In this document: positions 1 to 9,342 of the stretch, piece by piece
Numbering within the stretch: the stretch's first letter is position 1
Layout: every line of letters begins with the position of its first letter
NCBI GenBank assembly: GCA_016795285.1
Contig: JAEUIC010000005.1
Coordinates: forward strand, 480,142 to 544,141
Direction: 5' to 3'
DNA from: Planctomycetota bacterium
GTDB lineage: Bacteria; Planctomycetota; B15-G4; SIAN01
Length of the DNA: 64,000 nt
Notes under the pieces: generated by a model
What the model saw: the letters and a program-made list of their open reading frames with translations, nothing else
Database searches by the model: none
Told to the model about the DNA's origin: nothing
Translations under genes and position numbers: made by a program

Positions 1-2
1 AA

Positions 3-1163
3 CGGATCGGCGTCTGCGCCAGTTGCGGTGCTCGGTTCAAGATCCCGGAGTCCTTCCAGGGCAGCAGCGCGCCCTGCAAGAAGTGCGACGGGGTGATCAA
101 GATCGGGCCGGCCAGCGCGGCGGCAGCGGCGGCCCCCGCTCCGAAGGCCGCTCCGGCGGCGAAGCCGGCCGCGGCGCCGGCACGAGCGACGCCAGCGAAG
201 GCGGCGCCGGCGCGGCCTGCCGCGCGCCGTGCGGAGGACGAAGAGACCGTCATCGACCGGCCGGCGCGCAGCAGCAGCAAGCGCCCCGCGCGAGCCGAGG
301 CGGCCCCCGCGGCGGGACGGCGCGGACGCCGCGGCGGCGGCGGCGACAGCGAGAAGAAGAAGAGCCCGATGGTGCTGGTCGGCGCGATCGCCGGCGGCCT
401 CATCCTCGTCGGCGTCGTCGGCTTCATGATGATGAACGGCAAGGACGAGCCGAGCGGCGATCCGGCCACCGCGAAGTCGACCGACACCGCGGCGAATCCG
501 GCCGGCGGCGCTTCCGGAACGACCGACGCCGCCGGGGTCGAGGCGGCGAAGCCGGCGCCCGAGAAGCCGACCGATCCGGCGGCGACCGAGAAGGCTCCGA
601 CCCCGGAGGCACCGACCGACGCCGGGAGCGGCGCGACCGGGGACGGCGCGGCTCCGGCGGGCGGCAGCGATGCGGCGCCGGGCGAGACGCCGAACCCCGA
701 TGGCGAGGTGGACACGGAAGTGCACTCGAAGTTCGAGTTCACCGCGATCGACCGCGCGCCCGGCACCACCGACGAGGAGTGGGCCGAGCTCTCGAAGCTC
801 GCCGAGCGGCTGAAGGACAGCGGCGCGCCCCGCAAGCGCGCGCTGAAGGCGCTGGTCCCGTTCGGCATCAAGGCGGTGCCGGTCTGCATCAACTCGCTGA
901 ACGGCCTCGACCTGACCGACGCCAACGACTGGAAGAACGGCTTCGAGATCGCCCAGTTCATCCAGGACGACCTCACCTTCGGCACGATCATGATCCCGTA
1001 CCACGGCGACTTCTCGAGCGAGACCGCGAAGATCAACCGCAACCACGAGGTGTTGACCAGCATCCTCGACTTCTGGAACAAGCGGTCGGCCGACCCGGTT
1101 CTCTGGGAGGCGCTGCTGAAGAAGTACGAGGGCAAGAAGGCGGGCGGATCTTCCGACGAGTGA
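3..1163 (+). CDS. Zinc-ribbon, single-pass membrane protein (5' end missing)
   Basis: The frame is open from the left edge, so the start lies outside the window. The visible N-terminus has two cysteine pairs (CASC and CKKC, 16 residues apart) typical of the MJ0042/planctomycete zinc-ribbon at the start of regulatory or membrane proteins. A long Ala/Pro/Lys-rich linker follows, then a basic patch (RRGRRGGGG), one clear transmembrane helix (SPMVLVGAIAGGLILVGVVG), a second Ala/Pro/Thr/Glu-rich linker, and a folded C-terminal domain of about 150 residues. I do not recognise that domain; its helical pattern could be HEAT-like. The likely topology is a cytoplasmic zinc ribbon with an extracytoplasmic C-terminal domain. 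The codon bias of the linkers is extreme, but the frame continues into a compositionally normal C-terminus, so the gene is real. The function is unknown. Confidence 0.8.
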   Translation, partial: RIGVCASCGARFKIPESFQGSSAPCKKCDGVIKIGPASAAAAAAPAPKAAPAAKPAAAPARATPAKAAPARPAARRAEDEETVIDRPARSSSKRPARAEAAPAAGRRGRRGGGGDSEKKKSPMVLVGAIAGGLILVGVVGFMMMNGKDEPSGDPATAKSTDTAANPAGGASGTTDAAGVEAAKPAPEKPTDPAATEKAPTPEAPTDAGSGATGDGAAPAGGSDAAPGETPNPDGEVDTEVHSKFEFTAIDRAPGTTDEEWAELSKLAERLKDSGAPRKRALKALVPFGIKAVPVCINSLNGLDLTDANDWKNGFEIAQFIQDDLTFGTIMIPYHGDFSSETAKINRNHEVLTSILDFWNKRSADPVLWEALLKKYEGKKAGGSSDE

Positions 1164-1195
1164 AGTGATCCGGCGAGCGAAGTGATCCGGCGAGC
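1162..1195 (+). repeat. 17-bp tandem duplication at a stop codon
   Basis: Two perfect head-to-tail copies of a 17-nt unit, beginning gaagtgatccgg, lie at 1162-1178 and 1179-1195. The first copy overlaps the stop codon of the zinc-ribbon gene. It looks like a slippage duplication; no function is suggested. Confidence 0.8.
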
Positions 1196-1253
1196 GACGC
1201 GAGTCACGCGCCCCGCCGGGTCTTCAGGACCGCGAGTTCACGACGACGATCGA

Positions 1254-1283
1254 GCGGCCGCGTCCCGGAAGGGGCGCGGCCGC
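1254..1283. terminator. Perfect 13-bp hairpin with GGAA loop between convergent genes
   Basis: GCGGCCGCG at 1254-1262 pairs with CGCGGCCGC at 1275-1283, and the stem extends through TCCC/GGGG to a GGAA (GNRA-type) tetraloop, giving about 13 bp including one G-T pair. It lies between the zinc-ribbon gene (ends 1163) and the convergent NIL-domain gene (ends 1315). There is no T-tract on either side, so a bidirectional terminator is inferred from position and structure only. Confidence 0.5.
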
Positions 1284-1314
1284 ATCCGTTCCGCGGCAGC
1301 GCTGCTCCGCGAGC

Positions 1315-1551
1315 TCAGCCGCTCTTCACCGTGTCGACGCGCACCTGGCTCGTGCGCAGGTAGTCGACCGCCTTCGCGACCTCGTCCGCTTCGCCCTCGA
1401 GTTCGAGGAAGACGATCCCCATCTCGTCGTTGATGGTCGCGCCGCGGATGTTCGGGATGACGTTGAACTTCTTCCCCAGCATGTAGAGCACCGGGTCGCG
1501 GATCTTCTCCTTCGGGAACGTGCAGTAGATCTGCTGCTTGATCGCGGCCAT
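1315..1551 (-). CDS. NIL-domain protein
   Basis: This 78-residue protein matches the stand-alone NIL domain, the ferredoxin-like fold found at the C-terminus of methionine ABC transporter ATPases and fused to some ferredoxins. The family pattern is visible: IRDPVLYMLGKKFNV, then NIRGATINDEMGIVFLELEG, then a terminal helix with an alternating strand (QVRVDTV). ATG at 1551 is preceded by AAAGGACTCCGG, a good ribosome-binding site. Such single-domain proteins in anaerobes and planctomycetes are often linked to sulfur or homocysteine metabolism, but no such gene is adjacent here. A role as a small ligand-binding or regulatory subunit is inferred. Confidence 0.8.
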   Translation of the reverse strand: MAAIKQQIYCTFPKEKIRDPVLYMLGKKFNVIPNIRGATINDEMGIVFLELEGEADEVAKAVDYLRTSQVRVDTVKSG

Positions 1552-1653
1552 CCGGAGTCCTTTCGCGGGTCGCTGCGCCTCGGGAGGAGCGGCCGGCGTC
1601 GCGCGCGCCGGCGAAGCGGCGCACCTTAACCGCCCCGACTCGGCGCGCCGCGT

Positions 1654-3369
1654 TCAGCGCGCGAACGGAGCGGCGACGTCGAACGGCGGGTAGTCGGCCA
1701 GCCACGCGCGCAGGTCGTGCTCGATCCGGTTCGGGTCGCGCCGCCCGCGCCGCGCCGCGACGCCCGGCAGCGAGCTCGCCGGCGGATCGCCGACGCGCGG
1801 CGGATCGGGCGGCTGCGCGCCACCGTCGCCACCGCCCCCCGCGCCCCCGTCCGCGCCGCCGCCCTCCGCGCCGCCGCCGCCTGCGGAGCCGCCTCCTGCG
1901 CCGTCCCCACCGCCGCTCTCGGGCGGTGGCGGCCGCGGCGACTCGCCGGGCGGCGTCTCCTCGCCGTCGCGCCGGTCGGGCAGCAGGTCGCGGTCGAGCT
2001 CGAGCAGGTCGCCCAGCACGGCCGCGCGCAGATCGTCGCGCGCCAGCAGCCAGTGGGCGCGCGCGGCGTGCAGCTGCTCGGCGACCCGCTCGCGGAGCAG
2101 GCGCGGGTCGCGCTGCTCCGCCTGGATCTCGGTCGCGACGCGCCACAGCTCGGGCAGGAGCCGCCGCCGCTCGGCGGGGAGCAGCTCCTCGAGCGGGCGT
2201 TCGAGCGTGACGGCGCACAACAGCACCCCGCGCTCGAGCAGCTCCGGATCGCGCCAGAGCGGCAACGCCTCGGCGACCGCTGCGGCCGCCTCGCGATCGC
2301 CGATGCGCGCCAGCGCCAGCAACGCCGCCGCCTTGCCGGGCACCGACGCCGGCGCCAGCGCCAACGCGCGCAGCCGCGGCAGGAAGCGCTGCTGGTCGAC
2401 CAGGTCGGCCACCGCCAGCGCTGCAGCGCCGCGCACCCCTTCCGAGAACTCCCCTTCGAGCGCCCGCTCGAGCCACCGCTTCGCGTCGGGCGTGGCGATC
2501 TGCGCCAGCGAGTGGACCGCGACCACCGCCCGATCGCGGTGGTGCAGCAGCAGTCGGCCGAGCGCGTCGACCACGGCCGGCTCCGCGTAGGCGCCGAGCG
2601 CCACCGCGTAATCGGCCACCTCGAAGCGATCGGGCTCGAAGCGGAGCAGCGGCGGGAGCAGGAGCGGATCGGCGAGGCGCGCGGCCGCGTAGAGCGCCGC
2701 CCGCCGCAGCTTGGTGTCGCGTTCCTGGCGCGCATCGAGGAACCGCGGCAGGAGCGCCGCTCCCGACGGGTCGCCCGCCTCGGCGAGCGCCACCAGCATG
2801 CAGCCGCGCACCCGCGCGCTGCGCTCGGCCTGGAGCGGCGTGCGCAGCAGGCTCGGCAGCCCGCCGACGCGCCGCGCGCCGGCGCAGAGCAGCGCGCACT
2901 CGCGCACCGTCGCGAGCGGCGCTTCGAGCAGCAGCCGGCGCAACGCCGCCGACAGCTCCGGCGTGAGCGGCGCGCGCGAACGAGCCAGCGCGAGCAGCGC
3001 AGTGCGCATCGGCTCTTCGCTACGCGCATCGTCGAGCAGCCAGCGTTCGAGCTGCGCCAGCGCCGTCGGGTCGCGCAACGCTCCGACCGCGAGGCATGCG
3101 TTGCGCACCTGCTTGTTCTCGGACCCTTTGCGCACCACGTCGAGCAGCGCCGGCACCGCCGGCTGCCCGATCGCCACCAGCCGATGGAGCGCGCGCTGGC
3201 GCACCAGCGGATCGGCGTCGCCGAGCTGCGTCAGCCGCTCCGCGAGCGCCTCGCGCTCCTTGGCGCTCAGGTCGCGGCTGGTCGGGCGGAGGAAGTCGTC
3301 GCGCGCCGGGACCGCGACGGCCGCGAGGACCATCGACGCCACGATCGCGCTGCCGGCTCGCCACCTCAC
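1654..3369 (-). CDS. Exported HEAT-repeat protein
   Basis: This 571-residue protein starts with a signal-peptide-like segment (WRAGSAIVASMVLAAVAVPA), followed by an all-helical series of HEAT repeats over roughly residues 40-430 with the usual pattern, for example ADPLVRQRALHRLVAIG and VPALLDVVRKGS. Residues about 470-530 are a low-complexity Pro then Gly/Ala/Asp-rich stretch, ending in a short conserved-looking tail (IEHDLRAWLADYPPFDV). The GTG start at 3369 is preceded by GAGGAGCGGGCGGC. HEAT arrays are protein-interaction scaffolds; the partner is unknown. Long competing frames on the opposite strand come from the GC bias. Confidence 0.8.
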   Translation of the reverse strand: MRWRAGSAIVASMVLAAVAVPARDDFLRPTSRDLSAKEREALAERLTQLGDADPLVRQRALHRLVAIGQPAVPALLDVVRKGSENKQVRNACLAVGALRDPTALAQLERWLLDDARSEEPMRTALLALARSRAPLTPELSAALRRLLLEAPLATVRECALLCAGARRVGGLPSLLRTPLQAERSARVRGCMLVALAEAGDPSGAALLPRFLDARQERDTKLRRAALYAAARLADPLLLPPLLRFEPDRFEVADYAVALGAYAEPAVVDALGRLLLHHRDRAVVAVHSLAQIATPDAKRWLERALEGEFSEGVRGAAALAVADLVDQQRFLPRLRALALAPASVPGKAAALLALARIGDREAAAAVAEALPLWRDPELLERGVLLCAVTLERPLEELLPAERRRLLPELWRVATEIQAEQRDPRLLRERVAEQLHAARAHWLLARDDLRAAVLGDLLELDRDLLPDRRDGEETPPGESPRPPPPESGGGDGAGGGSAGGGGAEGGGADGGAGGGGDGGAQPPDPPRVGDPPASSLPGVAARRGRRDPNRIEHDLRAWLADYPPFDVAAPFAR

Positions 3370-3613
3370 GCCGCCCGCTCCTCGAATGGTCCCGCCGCTC
3401 GCGCGGCCGCTGCGCCGCCTCGCGATCGCCGTCGGTGTCGTCCTATAGCGGCTGCGAGGTCAGGGGTGGCAACAGCGGTTGCAATCGCCGGCTCGGGAAC
3501 GGCGCCGCGACCCCGAGCGAGTCGGACGACAGAGAGGATTCCATCTCAGGCTCGAAGCGGCGCCCGGACGGGAGCGACCCGCCCGGGCGCCTCGTGGGCC
3601 GAAGAAGTTTCGC

Positions 3614-4816
3614 TCACCCTTCGAGTTCGAGGGCGAGCGGTGCGCCGAAGGTGGCGCCATCGAAGTCGTACGCCTGCGCGAAGACGGTCAGCGCGATCCC
3701 CGGCGGCGCCGGGTCGAACTGCAGCGTCGCCGAGCCGGCGCCATCGGTGGCCCCCCACGTGAAGGTGAAGTCGGCCAGCGACGCGGCGAAGAGCAGGTCG
3801 GTCGGGTCGAGGAAGAGCCCCGCGAAGCCGCGCCCGGTGAAGCTCGCGGCGTCGCCGCGCGTGAGCGAGAGCGTCACCACGAAGGCGTGGTTCGGCGCCC
3901 CATCGAGCGTCACCGTCGCCGAGACGTTGGCCGGGATCGAGCGCGGCGTCACGCGCGTGGCGAGGAACTCGGTCGCGGCGTCGACCAGCGCCAGCGCGTC
4001 GATCTCGGGCGAACCGGTCAGCTGGAACGCCGGCTCCGAGACCACCACCTCGCCGCCGTTCGCGGCGCGGAAGAGCGTCGCGTCGTCGCTGGTCGGCGAC
4101 TGCACCGTGAAGCAGAGCGCGCCGCCCGCGTCGAGCGCGACCGAGAGGGTGTCGCCCGTCTTGACGCTCTTGCCGAGCGCGTTGCTCACCAGCGCATCGA
4201 TCGCCCCCTCGGTCGTCTCGACGCCGGGCAGCGCGAGCAGCGGATCCCAGGTGACCACCGAGCCGTCGGTGACGACGCCCGTCGCGTCGGTCGAGAGGAG
4301 CGTCGACGCCTCGTCCTCGGCGAAGCTCAGCAGCAGCCGGCCGTCGGGCGCGACGTGGAACGCGTCGACGTCGACCTGCCCGTCGATGAAGCCGAACGCC
4401 GCGATCAGCTCCGCCTCCGTCCAGGCGATCTCGAGCAGCCCGTCGCTGCCGATCCGCACGACGTCGCCGTCGAGCCACGGGCCGGTGGTCGCGTTGAAGG
4501 AGACGTAGAGCGCCGTGATGCGGCCGCCCGCCTGCTCGACGTGCAGCGCGTCGACGTCCTTCCACTCGTCGCTGTCGCCGTCGCCGTCGAGATCGCCGGC
4601 GAAGAAGGCGCCCGACGCGCTCGAGAGCCACGGCAGGCAGCGGCCGCTCAGCGGATCGAAGCGCGCGACTTCGGTGTCGGCGAGCGCGCCGAACGGCGCG
4701 GTGCCGCCCGCGCTGAGCGAGAAGAGGATCTGCTCCTGCGCGCTGGCCGGCAGCGCGAGCGCGGAGGAGGCGAGCAGCGCGAGCGCGCTGCGGCCGACGA
4801 AGTTCCGATCGGACAT
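3614..4816 (-). CDS. Secreted protein with a calcium-loop-like motif
   Basis: This 400-residue protein has a clear signal peptide (ALALLASSALALPASA, cleavage before QEQ). Near residue 73 lies DLDGDGDSDEW, an Asp-rich loop of the dockerin or EF-hand type that probably binds calcium. The rest is beta-rich and acidic and has no recognised domain; the C-terminal part (TFTWGATDGAGSATLQFDP) resembles the C-terminal modules of planctomycete exported proteins. ATG at 4816 is preceded by AAGGAGAAGCCC. A surface or extracellular structural role is an inference. It sits alone between the HEAT-repeat protein and the lysyl transferase. Confidence 0.75.
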   Translation of the reverse strand: MSDRNFVGRSALALLASSALALPASAQEQILFSLSAGGTAPFGALADTEVARFDPLSGRCLPWLSSASGAFFAGDLDGDGDSDEWKDVDALHVEQAGGRITALYVSFNATTGPWLDGDVVRIGSDGLLEIAWTEAELIAAFGFIDGQVDVDAFHVAPDGRLLLSFAEDEASTLLSTDATGVVTDGSVVTWDPLLALPGVETTEGAIDALVSNALGKSVKTGDTLSVALDAGGALCFTVQSPTSDDATLFRAANGGEVVVSEPAFQLTGSPEIDALALVDAATEFLATRVTPRSIPANVSATVTLDGAPNHAFVVTLSLTRGDAASFTGRGFAGLFLDPTDLLFAASLADFTFTWGATDGAGSATLQFDPAPPGIALTVFAQAYDFDGATFGAPLALELEG

Positions 4817-4931
4817 GGGCTTCTCCTTGGGGCCGGCACGCGGCCGGCGGTGTTGCCGGCGCGCGCCCCATGCGGCGCCGGCGCCAAGGAGTCGTCGCTC
4901 GATCGCGTTGGTGACGCGCGGCGCCGCGCGT

Positions 4932-6230
4932 TCAGCACGCCCCGAACGGGAAGGGCTGCACGTCGGCGAGGTGCGCCGCGCCGGTCAGCAGCAGGTGGAG
5001 CCGATCGACGCCGAGCGCGACGCCAGCGCACGGCGGCAGCCCGCTGCGCAGCGCGCGCAGGAACGGTTCGCTGATCGGCAGCGCGGCGCCGCCCGCCGCG
5101 ACGCGTTCCTGCTGCTCGGCGCGCAGCCGCCGCTCCTGCTCGTCGGGGTCGCGCAGCTCCTGGAACGCGTTGCAGAGCTCGAGCCCGAGGACGTAGCACT
5201 CGAACCGCTCGGCGACGCGCGGATCGTCGGCGCAGAGTTCCGCGAGCGCGGCGTGGCGCGCCGGATAGCGGCAGAGCAGCGTCGGCGCGTCGCGGCCGAG
5301 CGCTGGCTCGATGCGCTCGATCAGCAGCCGGAAGAAGGCGGAGTCGGCCTGCTCGCGCGCCGTGGCGCCGACGCGAGGAACCGCCGCGGGCAGCGCCGCC
5401 ACGAAGCGCGCGTCGTCGCCGTCGAGGTAGGGGGCGAGGTCGACGCCCGCGAGGTCGCGGAAGGCGTCGGCGACCGCGAGCCAACGCGGCGGCGCAGCGA
5501 GGTCGCAGCGCTGGCCGCCGCGCACGACACTGCTCCCGCCGGCAGCGATCGCTCCCGCGGCCGCGTGGAGCAGCTGCCCGACGTCGCGGCCGATCGTCGC
5601 GAGCGGCTCCCAGGCGCGGTACCACTCGACCATGGTGAACTCGGGCGCGTGGAGCGGCGACTCCTCGTCGCGCCCGTCGCGGTAGCAGCGGCCGAGCTGG
5701 AAGAGCTGCTCGTGGCCGATCGCGAGCAGCCGTTTCATCGCGTACTCGGGCGACGTGGCGAGCCAGAGCGGCGTCGCGCCGTCGCGGCCGTGGAACGCGG
5801 TGGCGAACGGCAGGAGGTGCGGCTCCTGGCCGGGGGCCGACAGCAGCGTCGGCGTCTCGACCTCGAGGAAGCCGCGCTCGTGGAAGAAGGCGCGCAGCGT
5901 GCGCAGCAGCGCGTCGCGCGCGACGAGTTCGCGGCGGCGGGCGGCGGCATCGGCGGCCGCCCACTCGGCGACCTCGCCCGGACGCAACTGCGGCGTGCCG
6001 ACGACGCGGAGCGCGCTCGCCGTGAGGCCCGCCTTGGTCCGCTCGCCGACCACCTCGACCTGCGCACCGAGCGGCGGCAGCGGCGCCGCGGCGAAGACGC
6101 GCAGCTCGCCGGAGGCGTCGCGCAGCACGAAGGCGGGCCGACCGCCGTCGCCGTCGAGCCGCACCACGACGCGCCCCGCGAGCGTGCCGCTCCCGTTCAG
6201 CTCGAGGTCGCGGATCAGCCGTCGCACCAT
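4932..6230 (-). CDS. EpmA/GenX-like lysyl transferase with an N-terminal OB domain
   Basis: This is a class II lysyl-tRNA-synthetase paralogue of 432 residues. The catalytic core matches EpmA (PoxA/GenX), which attaches (R)-beta-lysine or lysine to elongation factor P: SPEYAMKRLLAIGHEQLFQL, a motif 2 region ending PEFTMVEWYRAW, NAFQELRDPDEQ, and the C-terminal CAGVALGVDRLHLL followed by LADVQPFPFG. E. coli EpmA is about 325 residues and lacks the tRNA-binding OB domain. Here the first ~95 residues look like an OB fold (LAGRVVV..., FVLRDASGELRVF, VEVVGERTKAGL). It lies 34 bp downstream of asnS on the same strand, probably in one transcript. No EpmB or efp gene is visible. It could instead be a short LysRS, but the C-terminal signature favours EpmA. 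Confidence 0.75.
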   Translation of the reverse strand: MVRRLIRDLELNGSGTLAGRVVVRLDGDGGRPAFVLRDASGELRVFAAAPLPPLGAQVEVVGERTKAGLTASALRVVGTPQLRPGEVAEWAAADAAARRRELVARDALLRTLRAFFHERGFLEVETPTLLSAPGQEPHLLPFATAFHGRDGATPLWLATSPEYAMKRLLAIGHEQLFQLGRCYRDGRDEESPLHAPEFTMVEWYRAWEPLATIGRDVGQLLHAAAGAIAAGGSSVVRGGQRCDLAAPPRWLAVADAFRDLAGVDLAPYLDGDDARFVAALPAAVPRVGATAREQADSAFFRLLIERIEPALGRDAPTLLCRYPARHAALAELCADDPRVAERFECYVLGLELCNAFQELRDPDEQERRLRAEQQERVAAGGAALPISEPFLRALRSGLPPCAGVALGVDRLHLLLTGAAHLADVQPFPFGAC

Positions 6231-6264
6231 CGAGCGGCTCAGCGAGCGGCGGCGGCGGCGCCGC

Positions 6265-7590
6265 TCACGGCACGATGCGGTAGAGCATGCGCGGGTACGG
6301 GATGCACTCGCGCACGTGATGCGTGCCGCAGATCCACGCCGTGGTGCGCTCGACGCCGAGGCCGAAGCCGGCGTGCGGCACGCTGCCGTAGCGGCGCAGG
6401 TCGAGGTACCACTCGAACGCCTCCTTCGGCAGCTTGTGCTCCGCGATCATCTTCTCGAGGAAGGCGATGTCGGTGGCGCGCTCGCCGCCGCCGATGATCT
6501 CGCCGTAGCCCTCGGGCGCGAGGCAGTCGCAGCCGAGCGCGAGGCGATCGTCCTGCGGATCGCGCTTGGCGTAGAACGCCTTGATGGCCGCCGGGAAGCG
6601 GTGGACGAGCACCGGCCGGTCGTACTCGCCCGAGATGGTCGCCTCGTCGGGCGCGCCGAAGTCGCCGCCCCACTCGAAGGGGAGCCCCTTCTTCTTCAGC
6701 AGCTCGACCGCGTCGCTGTAGTGGAGCCGCGGGAAGGGGCGCTGGATCGCCTCGAGCTTCTTCACGTCGCGCTCGAGGACGGCGAGCTCGGGCCGCCGAT
6801 CCTTCAGCACCGCGGCGACGATGAAGACGATCAGCTCCTCCATCAGGACCATCACGTCGTCGAGCGTGGCATAGGCCATCTCCGGCTCGACCATCCAGAA
6901 CTCGCGCAGGTGGCGGCGCGTCTTGCTCTTCTCCGCGCGGAAGGTCGGGCCGAAGCAGTAGACCTTGCCGAACGCCATCGCGGAGGCCTCGGCGTAGAGC
7001 TGGCCGCTCTGGCTCAGGTAGGCCTTCGTGTCCTCGAGGTAGTCGACCTCGAAGAGGTCGGTGGTCCCTTCGCAGGCGCTCGGCGTGAAGATCGGCGAAT
7101 CGACGCAGAGGAAGCCGCGCTCGTCGAAGAAGTCGCGGATCGCCTTGATGATGCGCGCGCGGATGCGCAGCGTCGCATGCTGCATCTTCGAGCGGATCCA
7201 GAGGTGGCGCCGCTCGAGCAGGAACTCGGGGCTGTGCTCCTTCTTGGTGATCGGGTAGGGCTCGGCGACGGCGACGATCTCGGCCGCCTCGAGGCCGATC
7301 TCGACGCCGAGCGCCTGCTTCGGCGACGCCTTCACCGCGCCGCGGATGATGAGCGAGCTCTCCTGCGGCAGCGCGCCGAGCTTCTCGAAGAGGCCGGGAT
7401 GCGTCTTCTCGAGGTCGGGGCCGTACGCCACCGCCTGCACGATCGACGTGCCGTCGCGCACCTCGAGGAAGTGCAGCTTGCCGCTCGAGCGGCGGTTGTA
7501 GAGCCAGCCGCGCACTTCGACCTTCTGGCCGACCTTGGCCGGCAGGTGCTCGGCCGCCACCACCTCGTACCCACCATCCGCGCTGCTCAT
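6265..7590 (-). CDS. asnS: Asparaginyl-tRNA synthetase
   Basis: This class II aminoacyl-tRNA synthetase charges tRNA-Asn in the cytoplasm. An N-terminal OB anticodon-binding domain ([20 protein letters not shown]) is followed by the catalytic core. Motif 2 contains [12 protein letters not shown] then [10 protein letters not shown], and motif 3 contains [15 protein letters not shown], with the AsnRS-typical C-terminus [15 protein letters not shown]. The ATG at 7590 ([10 protein letters not shown]) is preferred, giving 441 residues; an in-frame GTG at 7608 would add six residues. Since the genome also has gatCAB, that amidotransferase is probably needed for Gln-tRNA rather than Asn-tRNA. It is likely cotranscribed with the downstream EpmA-like gene. 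Confidence 0.95.
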   Translation of the reverse strand: MSSADGGYEVVAAEHLPAKVGQKVEVRGWLYNRRSSGKLHFLEVRDGTSIVQAVAYGPDLEKTHPGLFEKLGALPQESSLIIRGAVKASPKQALGVEIGLEAAEIVAVAEPYPITKKEHSPEFLLERRHLWIRSKMQHATLRIRARIIKAIRDFFDERGFLCVDSPIFTPSACEGTTDLFEVDYLEDTKAYLSQSGQLYAEASAMAFGKVYCFGPTFRAEKSKTRRHLREFWMVEPEMAYATLDDVMVLMEELIVFIVAAVLKDRRPELAVLERDVKKLEAIQRPFPRLHYSDAVELLKKKGLPFEWGGDFGAPDEATISGEYDRPVLVHRFPAAIKAFYAKRDPQDDRLALGCDCLAPEGYGEIIGGGERATDIAFLEKMIAEHKLPKEAFEWYLDLRRYGSVPHAGFGLGVERTTAWICGTHHVRECIPYPRMLYRIVP

Positions 7591-7666
7591 GCCGTGACTC
7601 GTTTCCACTGGTTTGCGATCGCGCGCAGCGGCCGGTCGACCCGCGCGCCGGCGCGACGATCCGCGC

Positions 7667-8245
7667 TTACGGGAAGATCTCGGTCAGCGGCTTCAACGCC
7701 ACCTCGACGAGCTGCCCGTCCTCGACCGTGACGTAGCCCTTGAACGACATGCCGGCGCGGCTCGCCTCGACCGGCACGCGGCGCAGGTCGCCCCCCTCCT
7801 CCGCGACGATCTCGCCGAGGATGTGGACGCGCTCGAAGCCGCGCTCCTCGAGCGCGCGCAGCAGGCGGGTGCTCGGCGCCACCGGCGCGGCGGCTCCGCC
7901 GGCGGTCGGGCGCGAGCGCAGCTCGACGACGTGGAGGCGCAGCTCCTCGATCTGGCGCGCGAGCAGCTCGATGCGCTCCTGCAGCGGCAGGAGGTCCTTC
8001 GGCTCGACCGGCGCCGGCAGCCGCGCGAGCTGCTCCCCCATGCGGCGCACCGCCTCCTCGAGCGGGCGGATGCGCTCGGCAGCAGCGGCCTGATCGACCA
8101 AGCCGCGCAAGTCGTCCAACTTGGGCAAGCTCGACAAGCCTTGCACCTCTGTGCGAAGACGCTGCAGCCCCGCACGCAGCGAAGCGAATGCGCCCAAGGC
8201 GACGACCAGCGACCCGACCAGCAGCAGCGATTCGTACCAGGCCAC
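7667..8245 (-). CDS. Membrane-anchored coiled-coil protein
   Basis: This 192-residue protein has one N-terminal transmembrane helix ([18 protein letters not shown]), then a charged heptad-rich segment over residues about 25-110 (repeated L/E/R spacing such as [20 protein letters not shown]) that should form a coiled coil. A compact C-terminal domain follows ([20 protein letters not shown], then [20 protein letters not shown]). GTG at 8245 is preceded by GGAGAGAGCGGCC. I do not recognise the family. It resembles small bitopic envelope proteins that hold a partner at the inner membrane. Confidence 0.7.
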   Translation of the reverse strand: MAWYESLLLVGSLVVALGAFASLRAGLQRLRTEVQGLSSLPKLDDLRGLVDQAAAAERIRPLEEAVRRMGEQLARLPAPVEPKDLLPLQERIELLARQIEELRLHVVELRSRPTAGGAAAPVAPSTRLLRALEERGFERVHILGEIVAEEGGDLRRVPVEASRAGMSFKGYVTVEDGQLVEVALKPLTEIFP

Positions 8246-8390
8246 GGCCGCTCTCTCCGCGCTGCGGCGTCACGCCGCCGTTCGACACGGCGCGGATGGT
8301 AGGAGCGCGACAAAAGCGGTGCAAGGAAGCGCGGCTCCGCGCGGCACCACGCCGCCGCGGTCGCCTCGTCTCCTCGGCCGCCGCCGAGCG

Positions 8391-8999
8391 TCAGTCGCCA
8401 CTGACGGAGCGGCCGAACTGCTCGAGCAGGCCGGTCGCGGCGCTCGCCTCTTCGCTGTCGGGGTGCTTCGCGACCAGCTCGCGCAGCAGGTTCAGCGCCT
8501 TGTCGATGTCGCGGTTGCGCCCCTTCTCGAGGTAGAGATGGGCGAACCCCTCGAGCCCGCGCGCCGCATAGGCGGGCGTCCGTTGCGCGGCGAGGAACGC
8601 GTTGCGCGCCTCGCGGAAATCGCCGTCGTCCTGCGTGCCGCGGTAGCGATCGGCCAGCACGCGCCCGATCAGCCACTGCACGCGCGCCTCGCTCTCCCCC
8701 TTCGCCTGCTTCAGCGCCGCCACCAGATCGGCATGCGCCAAGTCATGCATCGAGAGCAGCAGGAGGACCTCTCCGCGCAGGACGAGCGCGTCGAGATCGC
8801 CGGGCGACCGCTTCAGCGCGGCGTCGAGTTCGACCTTCGCCTGGGACAGCTGCTCGGGATCCTTGGCCATCTCCGCGGCGCGCGCGACCTGCGCGTCGAT
8901 GGCGCGAGCGTCATCGCCCGCTCGATCCCATTGCCGGTAGACGAAGAAGGCCGCCACGAGGACGACGGCAGCCACCAACGGCCAGACCAGTTTTCGCAA
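8391..8999 (-). CDS. Membrane-anchored TPR-like protein
   Basis: This 202-residue protein has an N-terminal transmembrane helix (LVWPLVAAVVLVAAFFVY), followed by helical pairs with TPR character (AKVELDAALKRSPGDLDALV, then a terminal repeat around DKALNLLRELVAKHPDSEEA). The start is probably TTG at 8999, with a weak G-rich sequence (GGGGGTGCTTCCGC) upstream. A periplasm-facing interaction protein is likely; the partner is unknown. The C-terminus ends shortly after the last repeat, so there is no separate catalytic domain. Confidence 0.7.
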   Translation of the reverse strand: MRKLVWPLVAAVVLVAAFFVYRQWDRAGDDARAIDAQVARAAEMAKDPEQLSQAKVELDAALKRSPGDLDALVLRGEVLLLLSMHDLAHADLVAALKQAKGESEARVQWLIGRVLADRYRGTQDDGDFREARNAFLAAQRTPAYAARGLEGFAHLYLEKGRNRDIDKALNLLRELVAKHPDSEEASAATGLLEQFGRSVSGD

Positions 9000-9099
9000 G
9001 CGGAAGCACCCCCGGGGTCAGCGACGGGCGAAACGCCGCGGTCGCGCCATCCGGCACGATCGAGCGAGCGCGCGATCGGCCGGCCGGGGAGTCTAGACG

Positions 9100-9342
9100 T
9101 CAACTCCCCTCGGCGGCTTCCGCCTCCGAGCGAGAACTCACCGAAGGCCGCCGGCGCACCGGCAGTCCGACGATCTCGGAATCGAGCACCGTCCCGCACC
9201 GGTTGCAGATGAGCCGCACCTGCACCCGCCCCTCGTCATCGAGGAGCTTCTCTTCGCGCGCATTCAGGATGCTGCACGCACACTCCGCCGAACGCATCCC
9301 CATCGCCCCTACCCTCCCGACGTACAACTGCGGCGTCGCCAT
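9100..9342 (-). CDS. Small zinc-ribbon-like protein
   Basis: This 80-residue protein carries a CAC pair and a CNRC pair separated by about 25 residues, with a sheet-forming pattern (VQVRLICNRCGTVLDSEIVG) that suggests one zinc site. ATG at 9342 is chosen over an upstream start at 9363 because GGAGAGGAGGGCTGCC precedes it directly, an excellent ribosome-binding site. The C-terminal 20 residues are charged and probably disordered. It reads away from polA across a 0.5-kb intergenic region. It could be a small regulator or an RNA- or DNA-binding factor; the sequence does not decide. Confidence 0.6.
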   Translation of the reverse strand: MATPQLYVGRVGAMGMRSAECACSILNAREEKLLDDEGRVQVRLICNRCGTVLDSEIVGLPVRRRPSVSSRSEAEAAEGS

